Shown piece after piece: positions 18,588 to 27,161 of a stretch of DNA of 56,790 nt. Numbering within the stretch: position 1 is the first letter of the stretch; each line of letters begins with the position of its first letter. The DNA is from Alphaproteobacteria bacterium (GTDB lineage: Bacteria > Pseudomonadota > Alphaproteobacteria > Geminicoccales > Geminicoccaceae): the NCBI GenBank assembly GCA_027045875.1, contig JALUAG010000043.1, positions 1-56,790 on the forward strand. The letters are read 5' to 3'. The position numbers and the translations under genes were made by a program. The notes beneath the pieces are model-generated. The model saw only the letters and a list, made by a program, of their open reading frames with translations, was not told the origin of the DNA and did not search any database.

Positions 18588-19397
18588 TCACTGTATCCGG
18601 GCGCGGATCATGCTGGAGCTGTATTCGGCGGCCATCACGATGCCGATGATGATCAGCAGGATGGCGGCGGCGGTGTCGAACTCGTAGCGGTCGAAGGCGG
18701 TGTTGAGGGTGGCGCCGATGCCGCCCGCGCCGACGATGCCGACCACTGCGCTCTCGCGGAAGTTGATGTCCAGACGGTAGAGGGAGAGACCGATCAGCCG
18801 CGGCATCACCTGTGGCTGGATGCCGTAGACCAGCCACTGCAGCCAGGAGGCGCCGGTGGCCCGCACCGCCTCCGCCTGGCCGCGCTCGATGTCCTCGATG
18901 TCCTCGGCCAGCAGCTTGGCGAGGAAGCCGATGGTGGCGAAGGACAGGGTGAGGAAGCCGGCGAAGGGACCGAAGCCGAACATGGCCACGAAGAAGATGG
19001 CGATGATCACCTCCTGGAAGCTGCGCGAGACGGCGACGATGCCGCGGCAGAGGAGGTAGATCGGCAGGGGCGCGAGATTGCGCGCCGCCCCCAGCGCGAT
19101 GGGGATGGAGATGGCGATGCCGACGACGGTGGAGACCACCGTCATCGTGAGGCTTTCGAGCAGCCCCTGGCTGATGTCGCGCCAGCGGCTCGTGAAGTCC
19201 GGCTCGGTGAAGGCGAGCACGAAGGCCCAGCCGCGGTCGAGCCCCTCCCATACCCGCGCCCAGTTGATCTCGAGGGTGCCCACGGCCACCGTCAGATAGA
19301 GCGCGAAGCCGAGGCCGATCCCCCAGCGCAGGAGCGGGCTCGTGACCAGTGGCGGTGGCCGCCAGGCGCGGGCGTCGAAGCCGATCGGCGTGGCCAT
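18588..19397 (-). CDS. phnE: PhnE-type ABC transporter permease (first copy)
   Basis: This 269-residue inner-membrane permease of the phosphonate/phosphite importer class has hydrophobic segments throughout. Its EAA loop reads QAEAVRATGASWLQWLVYGI and the C-terminal helices include AVVGIVGAGGIGATLN. The start at 19397 (MATPIGF) overlaps the phnC stop by 1 nt. The open frame continues upstream but that part lies inside phnC and is rejected. It works with the second permease, PhnC and the binding protein PhnD. Confidence 0.9.
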   Translation of the reverse strand: MATPIGFDARAWRPPPLVTSPLLRWGIGLGFALYLTVAVGTLEINWARVWEGLDRGWAFVLAFTEPDFTSRWRDISQGLLESLTMTVVSTVVGIAISIPIALGAARNLAPLPIYLLCRGIVAVSRSFQEVIIAIFFVAMFGFGPFAGFLTLSFATIGFLAKLLAEDIEDIERGQAEAVRATGASWLQWLVYGIQPQVMPRLIGLSLYRLDINFRESAVVGIVGAGGIGATLNTAFDRYEFDTAAAILLIIIGIVMAAEYSSSMIRARIQ

Positions 19398-20275
19398 CAG
19401 ACCATTCCCTCGAGCCGCTCCTCGTCGGTCCCCGGGCCGCCGGGATCGCGTCGGCGGGCCTCGGCCGAGGCGGTGGTGGTCCAGTCCTCCTCGCCGTAGA
19501 TGGTCGTCAGCACCTCGGGATCGAGCTCCGAGGGCGGACCGTCGTAGACGATGCGGCCGGCGCGCAGCCCGACGATGCGCTCGACGAACATCTGGGCCAG
19601 CATCACGTCGTGGATGTTGATGATGGTGGCGAGGCCGCGCTCCTCGCAGAGCTCGCAGAGAAGGCGCATGACCTGGCGGGAGGTCTTGGGATCGAGACTG
19701 GCGGTGGGCTCGTCCACGAGCAGCATCTCGGGATCCTGGACGAGCGCCCGGGCGATGCCCACCCGCTGGCGCTGACCGCCCGACAGCTCGTCGGCGCGCT
19801 TGTCGTAATATTCGGCGAGGCCCACCCGCTCGAGGAGATGATAGGCCTTCTCCACGTCCTCGGCCGGAAACCGACGCCACCAGCTCCTCCAGAAGCCGAC
19901 GTAGCCGAGCCGCCCGGAGAGCACGTTCTCCATCACCGTCAGCCGCTCGACGAGCGCGTATTCCTGGAAGATCATGCCGATGCGCCGGCGCATGCGCCTG
20001 AGCGCCCGCTGCCCCAGCCGGGTGATGCTCTCGCCCTTGAGGAAGACCTCGCCGGAGGTGGGTTCGACGAGGCGGTTGATGCAGCGGATGAGGGTGCTCT
20101 TGCCGGCGCCCGAGGGGCCGATCAGGGCCATCACCTGTCCCGCCGGCACCTCGAGATCGACGCCGTCGAGGGCCCGATCGCCGGTGGGATACTGTTTGAA
20201 CAGTTGCCGCAGTTCGAGCATGGGCGCACGACCGGCCACGCCGGGGGCGTGGCCGATCGCTCCTGTCTGGTTCAC
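19397..20275 (-). CDS. phnC: Phosphonate/phosphite-type ABC transporter ATPase
   Basis: This 292-residue ATPase powers the PhnE channel. It has a Walker A motif [10 protein letters not shown], a Q loop ([20 protein letters not shown]), the signature [13 protein letters not shown], Walker [13 protein letters not shown] and an H-loop (INIHDV). The translation contains the PhnC-typical [19 protein letters not shown] 20275 overlaps the phnD stop. An internal ATG at 20221 ([12 protein letters not shown]) is nearer to the usual family N-terminus and may be the true start. Confidence 0.92.
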   Translation of the reverse strand: MNQTGAIGHAPGVAGRAPMLELRQLFKQYPTGDRALDGVDLEVPAGQVMALIGPSGAGKSTLIRCINRLVEPTSGEVFLKGESITRLGQRALRRMRRRIGMIFQEYALVERLTVMENVLSGRLGYVGFWRSWWRRFPAEDVEKAYHLLERVGLAEYYDKRADELSGGQRQRVGIARALVQDPEMLLVDEPTASLDPKTSRQVMRLLCELCEERGLATIINIHDVMLAQMFVERIVGLRAGRIVYDGPPSELDPEVLTTIYGEEDWTTTASAEARRRDPGGPGTDEERLEGMV

Positions 20276-21249
20276 TTGCAGGCGTAGGAGACGTTGTTGG
20301 CCTTGTCGATCTTGCGGATGACGGCCCAGAACTCCTTGTAGTTCATGGGGATGAACTGGGACTCGCCGGACTTGGAGAACTCCTCCTGCAGGGAGGTGCC
20401 CTCCCAGTCGAAGGTGAAGAAGGCCTCCTTGATCTTCTCCTGCAGCTCGGGCTTGAGGTTGTAGACCACGCCGAAGCCCGTGGTCGGGAAGGTCTGCGAC
20501 TTGTAGATGGTGATCACCTGCTCGGGCTTGATCACGCCGCGGCGGACCATGCGGTCGCGCACGGAATTGGCGATCGAGGCGGCGTCGTAGTCCTTGTTGG
20601 CGACGCCGAGGATCGAGTTGTCGTGCTTGCCCGAGAACACCGCCTTGAAGTCGCGGTCCGGGATCATGTCGAAATCGGCCTTGAGAATGGCGGACGGCGC
20701 CTTGAAGCCCGAATTCGAGGTCGGCGAGGTGAAGGCCAGGGTGCGGCCGCGGATGTCCTCCACCTTCTCGATTCCCGAACCGGGATAGGTGATGATCTCC
20801 ATCTCGTAGCCGAAGGACCCGTCGTCGCCGGCCATGATGGTGAAGGGACGGAAGCCGGCGCAGTTGACCGCCAGCGGATTGGAGCCGGTGTTGAAGCCGG
20901 CGATGTGGAGGCGGCCCGAACGCATGGCCTCGATCTGGGCGGCGTTCGATTCCACCGGGAAGAAGACCACCTTCTTGCCGGTCACCTGTTCGAGATAGTC
21001 GAGGAAATCGGACCAGGCCTCACGATAGACGGCGGGATCCTCGACCGGCGTGTAGGCGAAGATCAGCGTGTCGGGATCCACCCACTCGGACGGGTCGGTG
21101 GGAATGTCCGCGACCAGGTCGCCGTCGCGATCGCAGAAACGCTCGTCCAGATCCCCCCGTGGGCAATCCTCGGCGGCCCACACCGGCCCCGCGAGGGCCA
21201 GCGCCAGCGCGCCGAAAACGGTGCCCAGCACACGACGACGCAGGAACAT
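20272..21249 (-). CDS. phnD: Phosphonate/phosphite-type ABC substrate-binding protein
   Basis: This 325-residue periplasmic protein has a cleavable signal (about 1-25, ending VWAAED). The mature part opens with a cysteine-rich, acidic stretch, [20 protein letters not shown], that resembles a calcium-binding loop. The PhnD core follows: [37 protein letters not shown], and [13 protein letters not shown], which lines the ligand pocket in the family. The ligand could be phosphonate, phosphite or phosphate. No C-P lyase, phosphonatase or phosphite dehydrogenase gene is in the window to decide. It begins 3 nt after the Na/Pi cotransporter stop, so they share a transcript. Confidence 0.9.
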   Translation of the reverse strand: MFLRRRVLGTVFGALALALAGPVWAAEDCPRGDLDERFCDRDGDLVADIPTDPSEWVDPDTLIFAYTPVEDPAVYREAWSDFLDYLEQVTGKKVVFFPVESNAAQIEAMRSGRLHIAGFNTGSNPLAVNCAGFRPFTIMAGDDGSFGYEMEIITYPGSGIEKVEDIRGRTLAFTSPTSNSGFKAPSAILKADFDMIPDRDFKAVFSGKHDNSILGVANKDYDAASIANSVRDRMVRRGVIKPEQVITIYKSQTFPTTGFGVVYNLKPELQEKIKEAFFTFDWEGTSLQEEFSKSGESQFIPMNYKEFWAVIRKIDKANNVSYACK

Positions 21250-21252
21250 GTT

Positions 21253-23025
21253 CTACCTCCCTGTGGACTGTGGTGATCGCGGTTTCCCCTCCCCGACAGG
21301 CTGGCCCGACTGCGTCCCGGCGTCAAGGTTCGGCTGCTCCGTCACCTCGGCCGACGGTTCGGGCGGGGTGTCCGCGCGCGGCTCGATGAGGCGGGTCTCG
21401 CGCAGCTCGCCGGTGGCTTCCAGCAGCGGATAGGCGATCGCCGTCAGATGGCTGTTGATGCGCTTGAGATCGCGGATCACGTCGAGATGCAGGGCGCTGG
21501 TCTGCACGCTGTCGGCGACACGCCGCGAAAGCCGCTGCAGATGGTTCTCGTAGGCCTCGATCTCGAGATCCCGCACGATCTTCTTCTGGGCCACGAGCTG
21601 GCGGGCGAGGCGCGGGTCGCGGGTCATGAACACCCCGAGGGCGAGCTGCAGGTTCTCCATCACCTTGCCGTGGATGCGCCGCAGCTCCTCGTAACCCGGG
21701 GGGCTGAAGCGCAGCCGTTCCCTGGTCTTCTTCTCGGCGATCTCCATCAGGTTGAGATCGATGATGTCGCCGATGTGTTCCATGTTGGTGATGAAGGCGA
21801 AGATCTCCTGGTAGCGCCGGCTCTCCTCGCGGTCGAGCTCCTGCTGCGACAGGCGGGTGAGATAGAGTTTGATGGCCTCGTGCAGCCGGTCGAGCAGGTC
21901 GTCCTGGGCCTTGATCTGGTTGATGAGGGCCATGTCGTTGCCGTGGAGCGCATCGAGCGAGCGGGCGAGCATCGACTGCACCACATCGCCCATCCGGAGC
22001 GCCTCGCGGGCCGCGGCGGCGAGGGCCACCGGCGGGGTGTCGAGGGCCTCCCGGTCGAGATAGCGGGGGGCGCCCGGGTCGGTCTCCCGCGGCGGCGCCG
22101 GCAGCATCAGCGTGCACAGCCGGGCGATGCCGCCCAGAAGCGGCAGCATGACGACGGCGAGGGCGAGATTGAACAGGGTGTGGAAGTTCACCACCTGGCG
22201 CGCCGCGTCCGCCTCCAGCATGGCCACGTAGGGCGCCACGAGGGGCACCGTCGGCAGGGCGATGGCCACCCCGATGGCCCGCATCACGAGATTCCCCACC
22301 GGCGCGCGGCGTCCGGCGGGCGCGCTGCCGGCGGTGATCACGACGGGTGCGATGCCGCCGCCGAGATTGGCGCCGAGCACGAGGGCGAAGGCGGCCTCGG
22401 GGGCGATCACGCCGTGGCCGGCCAGCGACATCACCAGCAGCACGGTGGCGAGGCTCGAATGGGCGAGCCAGGTGATGACGGCGGCCAGCAGCACGGCGAT
22501 CAGCGGTTCGCCGGTGAGCGCCTGGATGACCGAGGCGAGGAGCGGGCTGTCGCGCAGGGGAGCGGTGGCCTCCAGCAGGATGCGCAGCGCGAGGAGCAGG
22601 AGGCCGAGGCCGATGCAGAAGCGGCCGACATGGCGGCGGACGCCCGATTCGGCGCTCATGAACAGTACCACGCCGAGGGTGATCAGGAGCGGCGACAGGG
22701 CGTGCGGCTTGAATGACAGGATCTGCGCCGCCACCGTGCTGCCGAGATCCGCCCCCAGCATCACGGCCAGCGCCCCCAGGGTGGCGAGCACGCCGCGGCT
22801 GGCGAGGGAGCTGACGATCAGCGCCGTGGCGGTGCTGCTCTGGAGGAAGGTGGTCACCGCCAGACCGGCCAGGAAGGCGCGGAAACGGTTGCCGGCACCC
22901 TGGGCGACGATGCTCCGGAGGCGGGCACCGAAAGCGCGGGTGATGCCGGTGCGGATCATGCGCACCGCCCACAGCAGCAGGGCGACGCTGCCGATGATGT
23001 GGAGAAGAGAAAGGGTGGCGTTCAT
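21253..23025 (-). CDS. Sodium/phosphate cotransporter with PhoU-like domain
   Basis: This 590-residue protein of the NptA/YjbB family has two inverted membrane repeats marked by LQSSTATALIVSSLASRG and HSSLATVLLVMSLAGHG. The C-terminal half (about 350-560) is helical and PhoU-like, with EALRMGDVVQSML and FAFITNMEHIGDIID. Such proteins move phosphate with sodium, usually outward in bacteria, with PhoU domains giving control. ATG 23025 is chosen because the membrane domain starts there; the frame to 23091 adds a non-family extension. It is the first gene of an operon with phnD, phnC and two phnE genes. Confidence 0.9.
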   Translation of the reverse strand: MNATLSLLHIIGSVALLLWAVRMIRTGITRAFGARLRSIVAQGAGNRFRAFLAGLAVTTFLQSSTATALIVSSLASRGVLATLGALAVMLGADLGSTVAAQILSFKPHALSPLLITLGVVLFMSAESGVRRHVGRFCIGLGLLLLALRILLEATAPLRDSPLLASVIQALTGEPLIAVLLAAVITWLAHSSLATVLLVMSLAGHGVIAPEAAFALVLGANLGGGIAPVVITAGSAPAGRRAPVGNLVMRAIGVAIALPTVPLVAPYVAMLEADAARQVVNFHTLFNLALAVVMLPLLGGIARLCTLMLPAPPRETDPGAPRYLDREALDTPPVALAAAAREALRMGDVVQSMLARSLDALHGNDMALINQIKAQDDLLDRLHEAIKLYLTRLSQQELDREESRRYQEIFAFITNMEHIGDIIDLNLMEIAEKKTRERLRFSPPGYEELRRIHGKVMENLQLALGVFMTRDPRLARQLVAQKKIVRDLEIEAYENHLQRLSRRVADSVQTSALHLDVIRDLKRINSHLTAIAYPLLEATGELRETRLIEPRADTPPEPSAEVTEQPNLDAGTQSGQPVGEGKPRSPQSTGR

Positions 23026-23150
23026 CGACTCCCCGATCCCGCCGGTCGCCGCCGGCGGCTCCGTGTAGGACAAAAGCGGGGCGAAATCCACATCCGCGGT
23101 GGCCGGCGGCGGTGCTGGAAGCCGGCCGCGGGCTGCGCTAGCTTGGCGGC

Positions 23151-25880
23151 ATGAACGCGAGCGCCGCCCCCCGTCTCCTGATCGTCGACGCCTCGGGCTA
23201 CATCTTCCGGGCGTTCTTCGCCCTGCCGCCGCTGACGCGCCCGGACGGCCTGCCGGTCAACGCCGTGTTCGGCTTCTGCAACATGTTGCTGAAGCTGATG
23301 CAGGAAAACCCCGAAGACGACATCGTGGTCGTGTTCGATACCGGAAAGCCGAGTTTCCGCAACGAGGTCTACACCGAATACAAGGCCAACCGCGAGGCCC
23401 CGCCCCGGGAAATGGAGGTGCAGTTCCCGCTCGTGCGCGAGGCGGCGAAGGCCTTCGACCTGCCGGTGCTCGAACTCGAGGGCTTCGAGGCCGACGACGT
23501 CATCGCCACCCTCGCGCGGCGCGCCCGCGAGGCGGGGCGGGAGGTGGTGATCGTCTCCTCCGACAAGGATCTCATGCAGCTCGTCGGTCCCGGCATCGCG
23601 ATGTGGGATCCGATGAAGAACCGCATGATCGGCCCGGAGGAGGTGGAGGAGCGCTTCGGCGTGCCGCCGGAGCGGGTGCGCGACGTGCTGGCGCTCGCCG
23701 GCGATCCCTCGGACAACGTGCCGGGGGTGCCGGGAATCGGCGTCAAGACCGCGGCCCAGCTGGTGCGGGAGTTCGGCTCGCTCGAGGCGCTGCTCAGCGG
23801 TCTCGAGCGGATCCGCCAGCCCAGGCGCCGCCGCACCCTTGAGGAGCACGCCGAGGACGCCCGACTGTCCTACGCGCTGGTCGGCCTCAGGGACGATGTG
23901 CCGCTGCCCTTCGACCTCGCGGAGTTCCGGCGCAGGGAGCCGGATCCCGCGAGGCTCCTCGCCTTCTTCCGCGAGAACGGCTTCAAGTCGCTGATCGCCC
24001 GCCTCGAACGGGTGGCCGAGGAGGCCGCCGCCGAACATGCCCGCGAGGCGGGCAGGGCGCAGGCGCCGCGCTTCTCGGCGATACGCGATCCGGCGGCCCT
24101 CGAGAGGGTGCTCGCGCGGGCGCGCGAGGTGGGACGGCTCGTGATCGACCTCGAGACCGATTCCCTGGCCGTCGACCGTGCCCGCATCGTCGGCATCTGC
24201 CTCGCGGTCGAGGCCGGCGAGGGCTTCTACCTGCCGCTCGGGCATGTCGACGATTTCGGGAACCGCGTCGAGGGGCAGCTCGCCTTCGCCGGGGTGGCGG
24301 AGCGACTGGCGCCGGTCCTGACCGATCCCGGCATCCTCAAGATCGGCCACAATCTCAAGTTCGACATGGCGATCCTCGGGCGCCACGGGCTCGCGGTGGC
24401 GCCGCAGGACGACACGCTGCTCGTCTCCTACGTGCTGAACGGCACCAGCCACGGCCACGGGCTCGACGAGCTCGCCAACCGCTATCTCGGCTACGAGACC
24501 ATGTCGTATGCCGCCCTGTGCGGCAAGGGCGCCTCGCAGATCACCTTCGACCGGGTGCCCGTGGAACGGGCGGTGGCCTACGGCGGCGAGGACGCCGAGG
24601 TCACGCTGCGGCTGTGGGAGGCCCTGCGCCCGCAGCTCGTCGAGGAGCGCATCACCCGCGTCTACGAGGGGCTCGATCGGCCGCTCGTTCCCATCGTGGC
24701 GGCGATGGAGCGGCTCGGCATCCGTGTCGACACGACGCGCCTGCGCGAGCTTTCCGACCGCTTCGGCGCCCGCATGGCGGAGCTCGAGGAGCGGGCCCAG
24801 GAGCTCGCCGGCCGGCCGTTCAACCCGGGCTCGCCCAAGCAGCTCGGTGAGGTGCTGTTCGACGAGCTCGGCCTCGACGGGGGCGGCAAGCGGACCCGCA
24901 CCGGGGCCTGGTCGACGAGCGCCGACATCCTCGAGGAACTCGCCGCCCAGGGGCACGAGCTGCCGCGGGTGGTCCTCGAATGGCGGCAGCTCCAGAAGCT
25001 GGTGCGCACCTATTGCGACGCCCTGATCGCGCAGGTGAACCCGGAGACCGGGCGGGTGCACACCTCCTACAACCTCGCCGCCACCTCGACGGGCCGGCTG
25101 AGCTCCAGCGACCCCAATCTCCAGAACATTCCCGTCCGCACCGAGGAGGGACGGGCGATCCGCGCCGCCTTCGTGCCCGAGGACGGCTATCTCCTGCTGT
25201 CGGCCGACTATTCCCAGATCGAGCTCCGGGTGGTGGCCCATATGGCCGAGGTGACGCCCCTCAGGGAGGCGCTCGCTCAGGGTCTCGACATCCACGCGGC
25301 GGCGGCGGCGCGCATGTTCGACGTGCCGCTGGATCGGGTGGACTACGAGCTGCGCCGCGCCGCCAAGGTCATCAACTACGGCATCATCTACGGCATCGGC
25401 GCCTGGGGGCTGGCGCAGCGCCTCGGCATCCCCCAGGAGCGGGCACGGGCCTACATCGAGGCCTATTTCGAGCGCTATCCCGAAGTCCGTAGATACATGG
25501 AGCGCGCCAAGGAGGAGGCGCGGCAGAAGGGCTTCGTGACCACCCTCTACGGCCGCCGCTGCTTCATCCCCGACATCAACCACCGGGTGCCCTCGCGGCG
25601 CAGCGCCGCCGAGCGCCAGGCCATCAACGCGCCCGTCCAGGGCACCGCCGCGGACATCATGAAGCGGGCCATGATCCGCGTCGCCCGCGAGCTCGAACGG
25701 GCGGGTTCGGGCGCCCGGATGCTGCTGCAGGTGCACGACGAGCTGGTGTTCGAGGTGCCGGAGGGCGAGGTGGAGGAGACCGCCTCGCTGGTGCGGCGGG
25801 TGATGGAGGGAGCGGCGCGGCTCGATGTCCCGCTCGTCGTGGATGTCGGCTGGGGACGCAACTGGGAGGAGGCCCACTGA
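23151..25880 (+). CDS. polA: DNA polymerase I
   Basis: This 909-residue repair and Okazaki-fragment polymerase has all three domains. The 5' nuclease domain (about 1-295) carries LLIVDASGYIFRAFFA, VVFDTGKPSFRNE and IVSSDKDLMQLV. The 3'-5' proofreading domain (about 310-500) keeps its acidic residues: IDLETDSLAVD near 333, IGHNLKFDMAIL and YGGEDAEV. The polymerase domain shows motif A SADYSQIELRVVAH (about 684), motif B RRAAKVINYGIIYG and motif C QVHDELVFEVP (about 860). The ATG start fits the family. Confidence 0.97.
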   Translation: MNASAAPRLLIVDASGYIFRAFFALPPLTRPDGLPVNAVFGFCNMLLKLMQENPEDDIVVVFDTGKPSFRNEVYTEYKANREAPPREMEVQFPLVREAAKAFDLPVLELEGFEADDVIATLARRAREAGREVVIVSSDKDLMQLVGPGIAMWDPMKNRMIGPEEVEERFGVPPERVRDVLALAGDPSDNVPGVPGIGVKTAAQLVREFGSLEALLSGLERIRQPRRRRTLEEHAEDARLSYALVGLRDDVPLPFDLAEFRRREPDPARLLAFFRENGFKSLIARLERVAEEAAAEHAREAGRAQAPRFSAIRDPAALERVLARAREVGRLVIDLETDSLAVDRARIVGICLAVEAGEGFYLPLGHVDDFGNRVEGQLAFAGVAERLAPVLTDPGILKIGHNLKFDMAILGRHGLAVAPQDDTLLVSYVLNGTSHGHGLDELANRYLGYETMSYAALCGKGASQITFDRVPVERAVAYGGEDAEVTLRLWEALRPQLVEERITRVYEGLDRPLVPIVAAMERLGIRVDTTRLRELSDRFGARMAELEERAQELAGRPFNPGSPKQLGEVLFDELGLDGGGKRTRTGAWSTSADILEELAAQGHELPRVVLEWRQLQKLVRTYCDALIAQVNPETGRVHTSYNLAATSTGRLSSSDPNLQNIPVRTEEGRAIRAAFVPEDGYLLLSADYSQIELRVVAHMAEVTPLREALAQGLDIHAAAAARMFDVPLDRVDYELRRAAKVINYGIIYGIGAWGLAQRLGIPQERARAYIEAYFERYPEVRRYMERAKEEARQKGFVTTLYGRRCFIPDINHRVPSRRSAAERQAINAPVQGTAADIMKRAMIRVARELERAGSGARMLLQVHDELVFEVPEGEVEETASLVRRVMEGAARLDVPLVVDVGWGRNWEEAH

Positions 25881-25898
25881 GGGCCGGCTGGCGGCCCG

Positions 25899-26546
25899 TC
25901 AGCGGCGCCGGCTGCGGCCGCCGCCCGGGGCCGTGCGCAGGAATGCGAACAGCCGGCCGGTGAGCCGACCGTAGCGCAGCACCTCGGCGATGCGGCGATC
26001 GAGGAAGGCCCAAGTCTCGCGGCAGCCCTCGGAATCGTCCTCGAGCCAGTAGAGCAGAGTGGCGACGAGGATGCCGGCCAGGAGCGACCGGCGGGTATAG
26101 TAGTCGAGATCGCGACGCTCGCCGGCCGGAAAGCCGGCCGCCTCCCAGATGCGGTCGACGGTGCGCCACAGGGCCGTGATTCCGCCCGGCAGATTGTGGG
26201 GCAGACCACGCGCCAGCACCGCCCGGCGCACCGCCTCGCGGTGCGGGGTGAGGGCTTCGAGGCGCGCCCGTACGAGACGGGCGATGCGGCGGCCGACCGG
26301 CAGCTTGTCGAGATCCTCGCCCGCCACCCGGGCGAGCATGCGCCGGTCCGCCCAGTCGTCGAGCCAGGCGAGGAGGCTGTCGCCGCCGCGCGGGAAGAGG
26401 CGTCTCGCGGTGGCCGGCTCGACACCGGCGTCGAGGGCGGCGTTGCGCAGCGTCTGCGTCCCCCAACCGTCGAAGGCGGCGTGCATCAGCGCCGCTTCGA
26501 GGATGCGGTCCTTGAGTGCCGTTCGCTCTTCGGCCGGGTCGCTCAC
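25899..26546 (-). CDS. COQ9-family ubiquinone biosynthesis protein
   Basis: This 215-residue helical protein starts like a TetR regulator (LKDRILEAALMHAAFDGWGT, then TLRNAALDAGV) and continues with the COQ9-specific region including MLARVAGEDLDKLPVGRRI, GLPHNLPGGITALWRTVDRI and DYYTRRSLLAGILVATLLYW. COQ9 proteins bind lipids and help ubiquinone synthesis. It has no downstream partner gene. It is divergent from rpsU, an arrangement common in Alphaproteobacteria. Confidence 0.88.
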   Translation of the reverse strand: MSDPAEERTALKDRILEAALMHAAFDGWGTQTLRNAALDAGVEPATARRLFPRGGDSLLAWLDDWADRRMLARVAGEDLDKLPVGRRIARLVRARLEALTPHREAVRRAVLARGLPHNLPGGITALWRTVDRIWEAAGFPAGERRDLDYYTRRSLLAGILVATLLYWLEDDSEGCRETWAFLDRRIAEVLRYGRLTGRLFAFLRTAPGGGRSRRR

Positions 26547-26698
26547 GCCGGTTCCCCCAGTGGCTCGCAGATGGGACGGATCCGCGTCCGCCGCCGCTCA
26601 CCTGCGAGATAGCGCAGATCCCGCGCCGGCAGCAAAAGGAGATTGGGCCGGGGCCGTCTTCCGGAGACCGCGACCGCAGCCCCGAACCCGCGGCCCTC

Positions 26699-26727
26699 TT
26701 GCGTCCGGGCGCGGAACGGATTATGTG
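26699..26727 (+). promoter_or_regulatory. Candidate rpsU promoter
   Basis: TTGCGT (26699-26704) and TATGTG (26722-26727) are separated by 17 nt, in the 250-nt gap between the divergent coq9-like gene and rpsU. The -10 box is weak (three of six bases). A start of transcription near 26734 would leave a leader of about 65 nt. Confidence 0.35.
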
Positions 26728-26733
26728 ACCAGC

Positions 26734-26749
26734 GCCCGCTCGCGCGGGC
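26734..26749 (+). promoter_or_regulatory. Hairpin in rpsU leader
   Basis: GCCCGC (26734-26739), loop TCGC and GCGGGC (26744-26749) form a 6-bp all-GC stem at the expected 5' end of the rpsU transcript. It has no T tract. It might protect the 5' end or take part in autoregulation, but it may be chance in GC-rich DNA. Confidence 0.25.
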
Positions 26750-26797
26750 AAGGGTGGGTGCGTCCCGAGTCCAACCGCCAGCGAAGGAGTTCGAGCC

Positions 26798-27004
26798 ATC
26801 ATCGAGGTCACCGTCCGCGACAACAACATCGACCAGGCGCTGCGCGCGCTCAAGAAGAAGATGCAGCGCGAAGGTCTCTACCGCGAAATGCGCATGCGGC
26901 GCTTCTACGAGAAACCCTCCGAACGGCGGGCCCGCGAGCGGGCCGAGGCCATCCGCCGCTACCGCAAGCTGATGAAGAAGCGGATGGAACGCGACGAGCT
27001 CTGA
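26798..27004 (+). CDS. rpsU: Ribosomal protein bS21, non-canonical ATC start
   Basis: The 68-residue product reads [20 protein letters not shown] followed by [19 protein letters not shown] and [16 protein letters not shown]. This is an unmistakable bS21 protein of the small ribosomal subunit. A good ribosome-binding site, AAGGAG (26784-26789), lies 8 nt before ATC 26798. From the in-frame stop at 26726 to this point there is no ATG, GTG, TTG or CTG; the only near-cognate starts are the two adjacent ATC codons. Initiation at ATC 26798 gives the expected family length. Either this is a true AUC start, possibly used to limit synthesis, or an original ATG appears as ATC through a one-base error. 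Confidence 0.9.
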   Translation: MIEVTVRDNNIDQALRALKKKMQREGLYREMRMRRFYEKPSERRARERAEAIRRYRKLMKKRMERDEL

Positions 27005-27034
27005 ACCCCGCAGGAAGACGCGATCGGAATCGGG

Positions 27035-27054
27035 AGCCCGCCGTCAGGCGGGCT
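27035..27054 (+). terminator. Rho-independent terminator after rpsU
   Basis: AGCCCGCC, loop GTCA and GGCGGGCT form a perfect 8-bp stem ending at 27054, followed by TCGTCGTTTCG. It begins 31 nt after the rpsU stop. The T tract is weak, as often in GC-rich genomes. Confidence 0.65.
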
Positions 27055-27161
27055 TCGTCGTTTCGCCCCCGAGGTGCCGGTGCCGCGAGGAGCCGCGCCG
27101 CCGGCCGGCCGGGATGGCGGGCATCGAGGGGGCACCTTCCCCCGCGATCCTCCGCCGCGTT

